From DASYPQ01 sp041488095 (GTDB taxonomy: Bacteria; Planctomycetota; UBA1135; GCA-002686595): a DNA stretch of 41,417 nt. Below are positions 33,146 through 40,907 of this stretch, piece by piece. The stretch's first letter is position 1. Each line of letters starts with the position of its first letter. The stretch is taken from the NCBI GenBank assembly GCA_041488095.1, contig JBGPOP010000038.1, positions 1 through 41,417 of the forward strand, in the 5' to 3' direction. The notes under the pieces were generated by a model. That model made no database searches. It had not been told where the DNA came from and saw only the letters and a list, made by a program, of their open reading frames with translations. The position numbers and the translations under genes were made by a program.

Positions 33146-33394
33146 ATGGCACACAAAAAGGGAGGCGGCTCGACCCGCAACGGCCGCGACAGCAACCCGC
33201 AGTTCCGCGGAGTCAAGCGCTTCGGCGGCGAGTCGGTCTCCGCCGGGACGATCATCGTCCGGCAGTGCGGCACCGTGTTCCACGCCGGACGCCACGTCGG
33301 ACAGGGCAAGGACTACACGCTCTTCGCCCTGGTCGACGGCATCGTGCGCTACCAGGCGAACCGCAAGGTCCACATCGAGCCGCTCGCCCGCTAG
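33146..33394 (+). CDS. rpmA: 50S ribosomal protein L27
   Basis: L27 reaches the peptidyl transferase centre with its N-terminal tail. The product is 82 residues, MAHKKGGGSTRNGRDSNPQ, then RFGGESVSAGTIIVRQ and TVFHAGRHVGQGKDYTLFAL. The Firmicutes-type cleaved N-terminal extension is absent. It starts 12 bases after rplU and is followed by obgE after 60 bases. Confidence 0.97.
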   Translation: MAHKKGGGSTRNGRDSNPQFRGVKRFGGESVSAGTIIVRQCGTVFHAGRHVGQGKDYTLFALVDGIVRYQANRKVHIEPLAR

Positions 33395-33454
33395 CGGCCC
33401 GGACGCCCTCCGCTCAGGCCGGGCGACGGCCAAAGCCCGGGCTCGATCCCCGCC

Positions 33455-34450
33455 ATGTTCCGCGACGAGGCCGAGATCGAGGTGGTCGCCGGGAGAGGCG
33501 GGGACGGCGTCGTCTCCTTCCGGCGTGAGAAGTTCGCTCCCAAGGGAGGCCCCGACGGCGGAGACGGAGGCCTGGGGGGCAACGTGATCCTGGTCGGCTC
33601 GCCGAGCCTGAACTCGCTCTTGCCGCTCGGCCGGCGCTACACCTACCGTGCCGACAGCGGACGCCCGGGCTCGGGCGCGAACAAGAGCGGCCGAAGCGGC
33701 GCGGACCTGGTTCTCGAGGTCCCGGTCGGAACGCAGATCTACGACCGCGAGCACGGCAACCTCCTGCGCGACCTCTCTCGCGAGGGTGCGCGCCTCCTCG
33801 TCGCGCAGGGAGGCGCGGGCGGCAGGGGCAACGCGCGCTTCGCCAGCTCCGTCCGGCAGACGCCGCGGATCTCCACGCCGGGAGCGGAAGGCGAGCGCCG
33901 CATCCTGCGCCTCGAGCTCAAGCTCTTCGCCGAGGTCGGCCTGGTCGGCCTGCCCAACGCCGGCAAATCGACGCTGCTCGCGGCGGTGACCGCGGCGACC
34001 CCCAAGATCGCCGACTACCCGTTCACGACGCTCGTCCCCCAGGTCGGCATCGCGCGGATCTCGGACACCGAGACGCTCGTGCTCGCGGATCTCCCGGGTC
34101 TGATCGAGGGCGCTTCAGAGGGCCATGGCCTGGGCCACCGCTTCCTTCGGCATGTCGAGCGCTGCCGCGTGATCCTCCAGCTCGTCGACGTCTCGGAAGC
34201 GGCCGAGACGCTGCCGGTCGACGCCTGGCGGATCGTGGCCGCGGAGCTCGAACGCTTCTCCCCGGACCTGGCGCGGCGGCCGCGCCTCCTGGCCGCCAGC
34301 AAGTGCGAGAGCGAGCCGGCTGAGGAGCGCGCGCGCGAACTCGAGTCCGCTTCGGGCGAACGCGTCTGGCGCATCTCCAGCACGCGCAGGGCGGGCCTCT
34401 CCGAATTGCTCGCCGAGGCCCACCGTCGCGTCCGTGCGGCGGGGGCCTGA
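33455..34450 (+). CDS. obgE: GTPase Obg/CgtA
   Basis: A 50S-assembly GTPase. The 331-residue product has the glycine-rich Obg domain (VVAGRGGDGVVSFRREKFAPKGGPDGGDGG) and the G domain: G1 GLPNAGKST, G2 YPFTTLVPQVG, G3 DLPGLIEGA. The NKxD G4 motif is replaced by Ser282-Lys-Cys-Glu285, which may weaken guanine specificity. There is no C-terminal OCT domain, so it is the shorter class. It follows rpmA by 60 bases. Confidence 0.93.
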   Translation: MFRDEAEIEVVAGRGGDGVVSFRREKFAPKGGPDGGDGGLGGNVILVGSPSLNSLLPLGRRYTYRADSGRPGSGANKSGRSGADLVLEVPVGTQIYDREHGNLLRDLSREGARLLVAQGGAGGRGNARFASSVRQTPRISTPGAEGERRILRLELKLFAEVGLVGLPNAGKSTLLAAVTAATPKIADYPFTTLVPQVGIARISDTETLVLADLPGLIEGASEGHGLGHRFLRHVERCRVILQLVDVSEAAETLPVDAWRIVAAELERFSPDLARRPRLLAASKCESEPAEERARELESASGERVWRISSTRRAGLSELLAEAHRRVRAAGA

Positions 34451-34558
34451 GGTGCCGGGGATCTGCGCCTCAAGACCGCGCTGCCCGCCTGTCGATCTTG
34501 CCCTGACCGGTCCGGCCCCGGTGGACACCCTTCCCAGTCCGAGCCGCAGGAAGCGCGC

Positions 34559-35938
34559 ATGCCCGTACCCGATCCCAGCAACCCCAGCGAGAGCATCAGC
34601 TTCAAGGACGTTGCCCAGAGCCTGAGCGCTGCGCGCGCGCGAATAGGAGCTCCCGCCCCGACGGGCGCAACGACTCCGAAAGCGCCGGCGGCCGCGACGC
34701 CTCCCGCGCCCCTGCCCGCTCCCGCTCCCGCACCGGAGCCCGAGGCCCCCGCGTCGCTCACCGGCACCGCGATCTCGCCGCGGCACCAGCTCGAAGCTTG
34801 GCTCGCCCTCATGGTCAAGAACGGAGCCAGCGACCTGATCCTGCGCGCGGGCGGACGGCCGTCGCTGCGCACGGACGGCAAGATCGCCTTCCTGCCCGGA
34901 CGCGTGCCCAACCCTGGCGCTCTGCTCGAGGTGCTCGAAGGCATCCTCAGCAAGGAGCGGATCGACGACTGGCGCGCGCACGGCTCGACCGACGCGGCCC
35001 TGAATCTGGACGGCCTGGGCCGTTTCCGCATGAACGCCTATCGCCAGCTGGGCGAGCCCGCAGTCGTCCTGCGGCGCATCTCGCAGGACGCGCCGTCGAT
35101 CGACCAGCTCGACCTGCCGTCCGAATCCCTGAAGAGCCTGGCCGCGCGCAAGCGGGGTCTGATCCTCGTCACCGGGGTTGCCGGCTCGGGCAAATCGACC
35201 ACCCTGGCGGCGATGATCCAGCACATGAACGAGAAGATCGAGCGCCACGTCGTGACGCTCGAGGATCCAGTCGAGCTGCTGTTCACCGAGAAGCGCTGCG
35301 TGATCAGCCAGCGCGAGGTTGGCACGGACTGCTCGAACTTCCGGGAAGGGCTGCGGCACGCGCTGCGGCAGAGCCCGGACGTGATCCTGATCGGCGAGAT
35401 GCGCGACGCGGAGACCGTGACCGCGGCGCTCGACGCTACCGAGACCGGACACCTGGTGTTGTCGACGCTGCACACGGTCAACGCGCCGCAGACCGTCGAG
35501 CGCATCCTCTCGTTCTATCCCTCCCAGCAGCACGTGCAGGTGCGCCAACGCCTCTCCGAGAACCTGGCCGGAGTGCTCTCTCTGCGCCTGATCCCGCGCG
35601 CGGGAGGCAAGGGCCAGATCCCGGCCTACGAGCTGATGCTCTCGACGCCGCACATGCGCGAGCTGCTCGCCGAGGGCAACATCGGCGAGATGGGACGGGT
35701 CATCGAGCAGGGAACCGAGCGCGGGCTGGTGTCCTTCAACATGTCCCTTCGGAGGCTCGTGCAGGAGCGCAAGGCCGAGGTCAACGACGCTCTGGCGGCG
35801 AGCGACCGCCCCGAGGAGCTGGTCCTCGCGTTACGTGGCTTCACGGGCAGCGCCGCCCGGCCGGAGGTCGACCTCACGCCGCGCAACACAGGCGGCCGCG
35901 ACGGCCTGCGGATCGCCAAGCGCGACAATCGGGAATAG
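34559..35938 (+). CDS. pilT: PilT/PilU-type pilus retraction ATPase
   Basis: A 459-residue secretion ATPase. After a Pro/Ala-rich N-terminal region (residues ~30-70) the core begins near residue 80 with the family start LMVKNGASDLILRAGG. It has the Walker A GVAGSGKST, the Asp box, the Walker B VILIGEMRDAETV, and the His box GHLVLSTLHT. The C-terminal domain reaches SFNMSLRRLV and carries a further 80-residue tail. PilT proteins are about 345 residues, so both ends are extended. PilT drives pilus retraction at the inner membrane; PilU is an alternative. It is five kilobases from the pilMNOQ operon in the same direction. Confidence 0.85.
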   Translation: MPVPDPSNPSESISFKDVAQSLSAARARIGAPAPTGATTPKAPAAATPPAPLPAPAPAPEPEAPASLTGTAISPRHQLEAWLALMVKNGASDLILRAGGRPSLRTDGKIAFLPGRVPNPGALLEVLEGILSKERIDDWRAHGSTDAALNLDGLGRFRMNAYRQLGEPAVVLRRISQDAPSIDQLDLPSESLKSLAARKRGLILVTGVAGSGKSTTLAAMIQHMNEKIERHVVTLEDPVELLFTEKRCVISQREVGTDCSNFREGLRHALRQSPDVILIGEMRDAETVTAALDATETGHLVLSTLHTVNAPQTVERILSFYPSQQHVQVRQRLSENLAGVLSLRLIPRAGGKGQIPAYELMLSTPHMRELLAEGNIGEMGRVIEQGTERGLVSFNMSLRRLVQERKAEVNDALAASDRPEELVLALRGFTGSAARPEVDLTPRNTGGRDGLRIAKRDNRE

Positions 35939-35990
35939 GGCCGAACCCGCGGCGTCCCTGCGCCGGCCTGCGTGTGCGGGCAGCGTGCGA

Positions 35991-36020
35991 TTGGCGACGC
36001 TGCGCCCGGTGAGCTAGGAT
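35991..36020 (+). promoter_or_regulatory. Possible promoter upstream of the PDZ protein gene
   Basis: TTGGCG (35991-35996), an 18-base spacer and TAGGAT (36015-36020). The -10 lies 16 bases before the ATG at 36036, so the transcript would have a very short leader. Match to the consensus is fair. Confidence 0.4.
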
Positions 36021-36035
36021 GCGCGGGTCGAGCCC

Positions 36036-37091
36036 ATGAACATCGGCCAGGTCAAGATCTTCTCGTGGAGCGCAGCGGGCCTGCTCACGGCGTGCCTCGG
36101 TCTGTACGTCTTCTTCTTCTGGCGCGACCTCGAGACCAAGCGCCGGCTGCCCGACGCGGCCAAGGTGCAGGCCGTGCTCGAGGCGGTCGAACCGGTCCAG
36201 GCCAAGGCGGCCGATCTGGTCGCCTACGAGGATGTGCGCCGCCTCTACCTGCCGAGCTGCGAGAAGTGCAAGGGCGACCCCAACTGCCGTCACCTGAATT
36301 GGACCGGCAAGCCTCCGCCCCCGCCTCCCTCGACGACCGGGCCGGCGGTCGACGAGAAGCCTCCGCGCGTGACCGCCGCGGACTTGGTCAAGATCCTGAT
36401 GGTCAAGGTCGACACGACCGATGCCGCGCAGAGCGCCGTGTACTTGAAGTACCGGTCCAAGGCGGCGGTGCTGAACACCGGCACGGGCGGGGTCATCCCC
36501 CCGCTCCACGAGGGCGATCACCTGGCCGCGCCGCACCAGGGCGTGCGGCTCGCATCGATCACCGCCCAGGGCGTGGTTTTCGCCTTCGACGAGGAAGGGC
36601 GCGAGGACGAGACCGTCTCGCCCGACGAGTTTGCCCTGGGGACCACGATCGTCCAGGTCATGGAAGAGGGCGGCCTGATGCTGCCGGCGATCGGCGCGAT
36701 CCCACGCGCGAGCGCGGCGCCCTGGCGGCCGACGAAAACCACGGCCTTCGGCCAGAATCGCTGGATGCTCGGCACCGACGACGTCGCCTACGCCAACGAC
36801 AACTACGCCAAGATCCTGGCGGACGACGTGCGCACGGCACGTCACCAGGACCCTCGGACGGGCAAGTACGATGGCGTCGAGCTCAAGGCGGTCACGCCGG
36901 GCTCGTTCGCCGAACGGCACGGGGCGCAGGAAGGCGACGTCGTCAAGAGCATCAACGGCCATCCTGTGACGAGCGTCCAGGAGGCGATCAGCTACGCCAA
37001 GATGAACGCCAACCAGTTCACGACCTGGGAGATCGTCGTCGAGCGCAACGGCAGGCTCCAGACCTTCTACTACCACAGCCCGCAGCAGTGA
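36036..37091 (+). CDS. GspC-like membrane protein with PDZ domain
   Basis: 351 residues. One transmembrane helix lies near the N terminus (residues ~8-29, FSWSAAGLLTACLGLYVFFFW). A Cys cluster (Cys75, Cys78, Cys84) follows in a CEKCKGDPNC context, then a Pro-rich linker and a beta-rich homology region (~120-200) like GspC, with AVLNTGTGGVIPPLHEGD. A PDZ domain ends the protein (~290-351; VTPGSFAERHGAQEGDVVKSING). The order TM-homology region-PDZ is that of type II secretion GspC. It follows a PilT-like ATPase, so it may link to the pilMNO-secretin system. A different PDZ periplasmic protein is possible. The ATG at 36036 starts 97 bases after pilT. Confidence 0.65.
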   Translation: MNIGQVKIFSWSAAGLLTACLGLYVFFFWRDLETKRRLPDAAKVQAVLEAVEPVQAKAADLVAYEDVRRLYLPSCEKCKGDPNCRHLNWTGKPPPPPPSTTGPAVDEKPPRVTAADLVKILMVKVDTTDAAQSAVYLKYRSKAAVLNTGTGGVIPPLHEGDHLAAPHQGVRLASITAQGVVFAFDEEGREDETVSPDEFALGTTIVQVMEEGGLMLPAIGAIPRASAAPWRPTKTTAFGQNRWMLGTDDVAYANDNYAKILADDVRTARHQDPRTGKYDGVELKAVTPGSFAERHGAQEGDVVKSINGHPVTSVQEAISYAKMNANQFTTWEIVVERNGRLQTFYYHSPQQ

Positions 37092-37189
37092 GCCGCCCGC
37101 GCGCGGCGCCGGGCTCGGCCGGCCCCTGGATCGGACCGGGCTCCCCGTGTCCCCAGGTCACGCGCGCACCGCGAGGGGTGACGCCGCGC

Positions 37190-37972
37190 ATGAACCTCCT
37201 GACCGTCGACCTGGGCAACAGCCGCTGCAAGCTGCGACTGTGGAGTTCGGCAGGGGAGCGAGGTCCACGTCCGATCGCGCACGTGGACTTCGACACGGCC
37301 CTCGGGATCGGCGCGAAGGCCGCCGCGTGGCTCGCACGAGAGCCTCGAGCCGATGCCGGAGCGCTGTGCTCGGTCGCCGATGAGGATCTCGAGGCCGAGG
37401 TCGCCGGGGCGCTGCGCGGTTCCGTTGCCGGGTGCTTCGACGCCCGACCCGAGCCGGGTCTCTCGATCGCGTGTCGCGAGCCCGCGACGATCGGCCGCGA
37501 CCGCCTGTTCGCCGCGCGCGCGGCACTCGAGCTCGCCGGCGGAAGCGCAATCGTCGTCGACGCGGGAACGGCGCTCACCGTCGACGCGGTGCGCGCGGAC
37601 AAGACGTTCCTCGGAGGCGCGATCGCACCCGGTCCCGACCTGCTCTCCCTGGCCTTGGCCGAGGGTACCGCGCGCCTCCCGCGCGTCGAACCGCGTCCCC
37701 GGGCAAACGCGCTGGGTCGCGACACGCGGGAGGCCCTGCTCGCGGGCGTCGCGGTCGGCTTCCGTGGCGCAGCGCGCGAGCTCGCCGAGCGCGTGGCCGA
37801 GGAGGCCGGCCTGCGCGGAGCCCCGATCGTGCTGACCGGCGGGGCGCGCGCCTTCCTGCTCGACCCTCCGGTCTTCACCGGCGCGCAGACGATCGAGGAG
37901 TGCGATCTCGTGCACCTGGGGCTGCTCGCCGCACTGCGGGAGTCGCTCTCCCCGGCGCAACGCTCTCCATGA
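37190..37972 (+). CDS. coaX: Type III pantothenate kinase
   Basis: Phosphorylates pantothenate as the first step of coenzyme A synthesis. The 260-residue product has the ASKHA-fold motifs: LTVDLGNSRCKLRLW near the N terminus, IGRDRLFAARAALEL, IVVDAGTALTVDAV and FLGGAIAPGPDLL. The C terminus has DLVHLGLLAAL. Length is normal. Its stop overlaps the next gene's ATG by four bases, so the two are probably coupled. Confidence 0.93.
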   Translation: MNLLTVDLGNSRCKLRLWSSAGERGPRPIAHVDFDTALGIGAKAAAWLAREPRADAGALCSVADEDLEAEVAGALRGSVAGCFDARPEPGLSIACREPATIGRDRLFAARAALELAGGSAIVVDAGTALTVDAVRADKTFLGGAIAPGPDLLSLALAEGTARLPRVEPRPRANALGRDTREALLAGVAVGFRGAARELAERVAEEAGLRGAPIVLTGGARAFLLDPPVFTGAQTIEECDLVHLGLLAALRESLSPAQRSP

Positions 37973-39066
37973 GTCTGGAGGTCCGCGAGCTGACTCCGCC
38001 CGGCAGCGGCGCCGTGTCGGTCCTGCGCCTCTCCGGCGCGGGAGCCCTCGCGGCCTTGCGTGCGCTCTCCGGTGGCGCCGACCTCGCGCCGGGCGCCCCG
38101 CGCCTCGTGCGCCTGCGGCTGGATGGGGAGGACCTCGACGAGGCGGTCGCCTGTGGGCTCTCCGCGGACGAGGTCGAGCTGCAGGTGCACGGCAGCCCGC
38201 CTCTCGTCCGCCGCCTGATCGACCATCTCGGCCGCGGAGCCGCGATCCAGCGCGGGCCGCGCTCCCTGGAGGAGCGCGCAGCCCTGCTGCTCGCGCACGC
38301 ACCCTGCGAGGTGGCGGCGCGGATCCTCCTCGATCAGGCCGAGGGGGCTCTCTCGAACGAGCTGCGAGCGCTCGCGGGGATGGGGGAGGCGCAGTCTGGG
38401 CGGACGATCGACGCGCTGCTCGAGCGCTGGCGGATCGCGCGCCGAGCTCTCGAGCCCGCCGAGGTCGTGATCGCCGGCCCGGTGAACGCCGGGAAGTCCA
38501 CGCTCTTCAATGCCTTGCTGGGTGAAGACCGCGCCATCGTGAGCCCGGAGCCGGGCACGACCCGCGACCTCCTGCGCGAGCTCGCGCTCCTCGGCGCATG
38601 GCCCGCATGGCTCGTCGACACCGCGGGCGAGCGCGATTCCTCCGCCGCGGGAGCGGCAGCCTCCGTCGAGGAGCAGGGCCGGCAGCGGGGCCGTCGTGCG
38701 CGAGGCACGGCCGACCTCGTGCTGTGGCTGGAGCCGCTCGATCCCTCCTGCGCGCCGGTCAGCCGGCCGCCGACCGATTCGGGAGGGCGGGTGGCGCTCG
38801 TCCACACCTTCGCCGACCTGGCGGAGGATGCCGGGCGTGTCCGCGGAGCGATCTCGGCGCTTCGCGATGCTTCCGGCGCGCGAGCTTGCGTGGCCGAGGT
38901 CTTCCGCGCGGCGCTCGCGTTGCCGGTCGATCCCTGGACGCCCGGCACCGCCGTCCCCATCACGGCCGACATGGCCTCGGCGATCGGGACGCTGCGCGGT
39001 CGCTCGGGAGCGGATCTCGCGCGGGCGATCGAGGCCGTGATCGGGGGCGCGACCGCGCTAGCCTGA
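37969..39066 (+). CDS. Divergent MnmE-like GTPase
   Basis: 365 residues, against about 450 for MnmE (which modifies U34 of tRNA with MnmG). The N-terminal part (SGAVSVLRLSG, HGSPPLVRRLIDHL, LEERAALLLAHAPCEVAARILLDQAEGALSNEL) looks like the MnmE folate-binding domain with the helical region shortened. G1 is Gly170-ProValAsnAlaGlyLysSer177, G2 PGTTRD, G3 DTAGERD. The G4 motif NKxD is replaced by Thr280-Phe-Ala-Asp283, and the C-terminal Cys-x-Gly-Lys motif is missing; the protein ends ADLARAIEAVIGGATALA. So GTP specificity and catalytic function are doubtful. It could be a repurposed paralogue. It starts inside the coaX stop. Confidence 0.75.
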   Translation: MSLEVRELTPPGSGAVSVLRLSGAGALAALRALSGGADLAPGAPRLVRLRLDGEDLDEAVACGLSADEVELQVHGSPPLVRRLIDHLGRGAAIQRGPRSLEERAALLLAHAPCEVAARILLDQAEGALSNELRALAGMGEAQSGRTIDALLERWRIARRALEPAEVVIAGPVNAGKSTLFNALLGEDRAIVSPEPGTTRDLLRELALLGAWPAWLVDTAGERDSSAAGAAASVEEQGRQRGRRARGTADLVLWLEPLDPSCAPVSRPPTDSGGRVALVHTFADLAEDAGRVRGAISALRDASGARACVAEVFRAALALPVDPWTPGTAVPITADMASAIGTLRGRSGADLARAIEAVIGGATALA

Positions 39067-39124
39067 CCCCACGCCGCGGTTGCGCCGGAGGGCGAAATCT
39101 CCTACCCTCTCCTCTCGGCATCGC

Positions 39125-40471
39125 ATGACCGGATCCCGCCATCTCGTCTCCATCGACGACCTGTCGGTCTCCGAGATTCGCGAACTCTTCGAAGCCGCCC
39201 AGCGCTTCGCGCAGGATCTCAGGGGCTTTGCAGGGCTGTGCCGAGGGATGATCTCCGCGAGCCTCTTCTACGAGGCTTCGACGCGCACGCGCCTGTCCTT
39301 CGAATCGGCGATGCTGCGCCTGGGTGGAGGGATCCTGACGGCAGCGGACATGCGCACCATGAGCGCCTCCAAGGGCGAGTCGCTGGCCGACACAGTGCGC
39401 GTCGTCGGAGGTGCCTACGCGGACATCATCGTGCTGCGGCATCCCAGCGAGGGCGCGTCGCGCCTGGCAGCGCAGTACTCGCCCGTGCCGGTGATCAACG
39501 CGGGGGACGGCAGCCACGAGCACCCGACGCAGACCCTGTGCGACCTCTACAGCCTGTGGGTGGAGCACGGGCGCATCGAGGGGCTCGACGTGGTGCTGGC
39601 TGGCGACCTGCGCTACAGCCGGACGATCAACTCCTTCGCCTATGCGCTGGCGCGCTTCTCCGCCAACATCGTGTGTGTGCCGCAGCCCGGCTTCGAGTTG
39701 CCCGACTATGTCGTCCAGCGCCTGCGCGAGGACTTCGGCGTCGAGCCCCTGCGCGCGGATGCCTCGCGCCTGGGCGACCTGGCCTCGCGCTCGGACGCGG
39801 TGTACCTGACGCCGCAGAAGCCCCACCAGCTCTCTCTGTTCACGGACGCGCGCGGATTCTCGGTCGACCGAGTCGACGCGGTCTACATGACGCGGCCCCA
39901 GACCGAGCGCTATCCCGAGGGCAAGGCCGGAGCCGAGAACTACCTCCAGCTCGGCAAGCGTTCGCTGGCGGCACAGCCGCTCAAGGACGCGGTGGTCATG
40001 CACCCGCTGCCGCGCCGGGACGAGATCAGCTCCGACATCGACGACGATCCGCGCAGCATCTACTTCAAGCAGGCGGCGCGCGGCGTGCCGATCCGGATGG
40101 CGATCCTGGCGCGCCTTCTGGGGGCGATCCCCGGTGCTGCGGCCGGTTCCGGTGAGGCCATGCAAGCCCATCCGGTCACGACCGGCCCCAACCCGTGCGC
40201 GAATCCGACCTGCATCTCGCGCACCGAGGCACGCCACGTCCAACCGCTCTTCATGATCAGCTCGCGCTCTCCTCTGCGTGCGCAATGTGGGTACTGCTCG
40301 CAGCCGATCGTGTTCGGCTTGGTGGGATGCTCGACCACCCGCCACTGGCACGAGCCCGATTCCCCCGAGGTGCGCAAGATCCGACCCGACCACCTCGTGT
40401 TCCTGCGCGACGCGGCGCAGGCCGCGAGCCTCGAGTTCGCGCCCGCGGTCCGGCCTGCGCCGACGGTGTGA
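39125..40471 (+). CDS. pyrB: Aspartate carbamoyltransferase fused to the PyrI zinc domain
   Basis: Catalyses carbamoyl phosphate + L-aspartate to carbamoyl aspartate in pyrimidine synthesis. Catalytic chain motifs: Ser52-Thr-Arg-Thr-Arg56, Lys83 in SASKGES, His133-Pro-Thr-Gln, GDLRYSRTINSF and His293-Pro-Leu-Pro-Arg297. The ATG at 39125 is chosen over an in-frame TTG upstream. From residue 356 the sequence reads NPCANPTCIS and later QCGYCSQ: Cys358-x4-Cys363 and Cys388-x2-Cys391. This is the C-terminal zinc domain of the PyrI regulatory chain, with the same cysteine spacing (x4, ~24, x2). The nucleotide-binding half of PyrI is absent. The total is 448 residues. Confidence 0.92.
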   Translation: MTGSRHLVSIDDLSVSEIRELFEAAQRFAQDLRGFAGLCRGMISASLFYEASTRTRLSFESAMLRLGGGILTAADMRTMSASKGESLADTVRVVGGAYADIIVLRHPSEGASRLAAQYSPVPVINAGDGSHEHPTQTLCDLYSLWVEHGRIEGLDVVLAGDLRYSRTINSFAYALARFSANIVCVPQPGFELPDYVVQRLREDFGVEPLRADASRLGDLASRSDAVYLTPQKPHQLSLFTDARGFSVDRVDAVYMTRPQTERYPEGKAGAENYLQLGKRSLAAQPLKDAVVMHPLPRRDEISSDIDDDPRSIYFKQAARGVPIRMAILARLLGAIPGAAAGSGEAMQAHPVTTGPNPCANPTCISRTEARHVQPLFMISSRSPLRAQCGYCSQPIVFGLVGCSTTRHWHEPDSPEVRKIRPDHLVFLRDAAQAASLEFAPAVRPAPTV

Positions 40472-40907
40472 GCCGCCGGGACCCAACGCTCGCCACGCCC
40501 GCGACCTTGGCGCATGAGCGGTTCCGCACGGGGACCGGCGCCGCTTGCCGGCCGAACGCACCGGCTGTCAGCTCGGACACTTCGATCCAGGTCTGCCCTG
40601 GATGGGTAACTTCTTGGTGCAGCGAGGGTTGAGCGGTAGCATGTGCCCTCCCGGGCGAGCGGCACGCCGTTTGTCGCGCCCCCAGGTCGCGGCTCACACC
40701 CTCGGACCGGAAGGGCTCGGATCCCCGAGCTTGACCGGGATCGGCGGCGCGCGAATCATTGAGAAATCGGGTCTTCTCGCTCTTCGGCCCCATCCGGGGC
40801 CGCCGGGAGACGAGGACCGCCCCATCCCACGCTTTGAAGGTCGGCCCGGCGCCGGCGCGCTCAGACGCGCGCCGCACCCGCAGGTCGTACCCAACCGACG
40901 GAATCCC
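40472..40907. other. Intergenic region between pyrB and the lipoprotein gene
   Basis: A 436-base gap without a convincing gene on either strand. It contains a perfect 7-bp hairpin, CGGCCCC-ATCC-GGGGCCG at 40785-40802. A possible -10 (TAGCAT, near 40636) is present but lacks a good -35. Promoter elements for the lipoprotein gene would be expected here. Confidence 0.5.
40785..40802. terminator. GC hairpin, possible terminator
   Basis: Perfect CGGCCCC/GGGGCCG stem with the loop ATCC, in the pyrB-lipoprotein gap 314 bases after the pyrB stop. It has no T run. It could also be a leader hairpin of the next gene. Confidence 0.3.
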
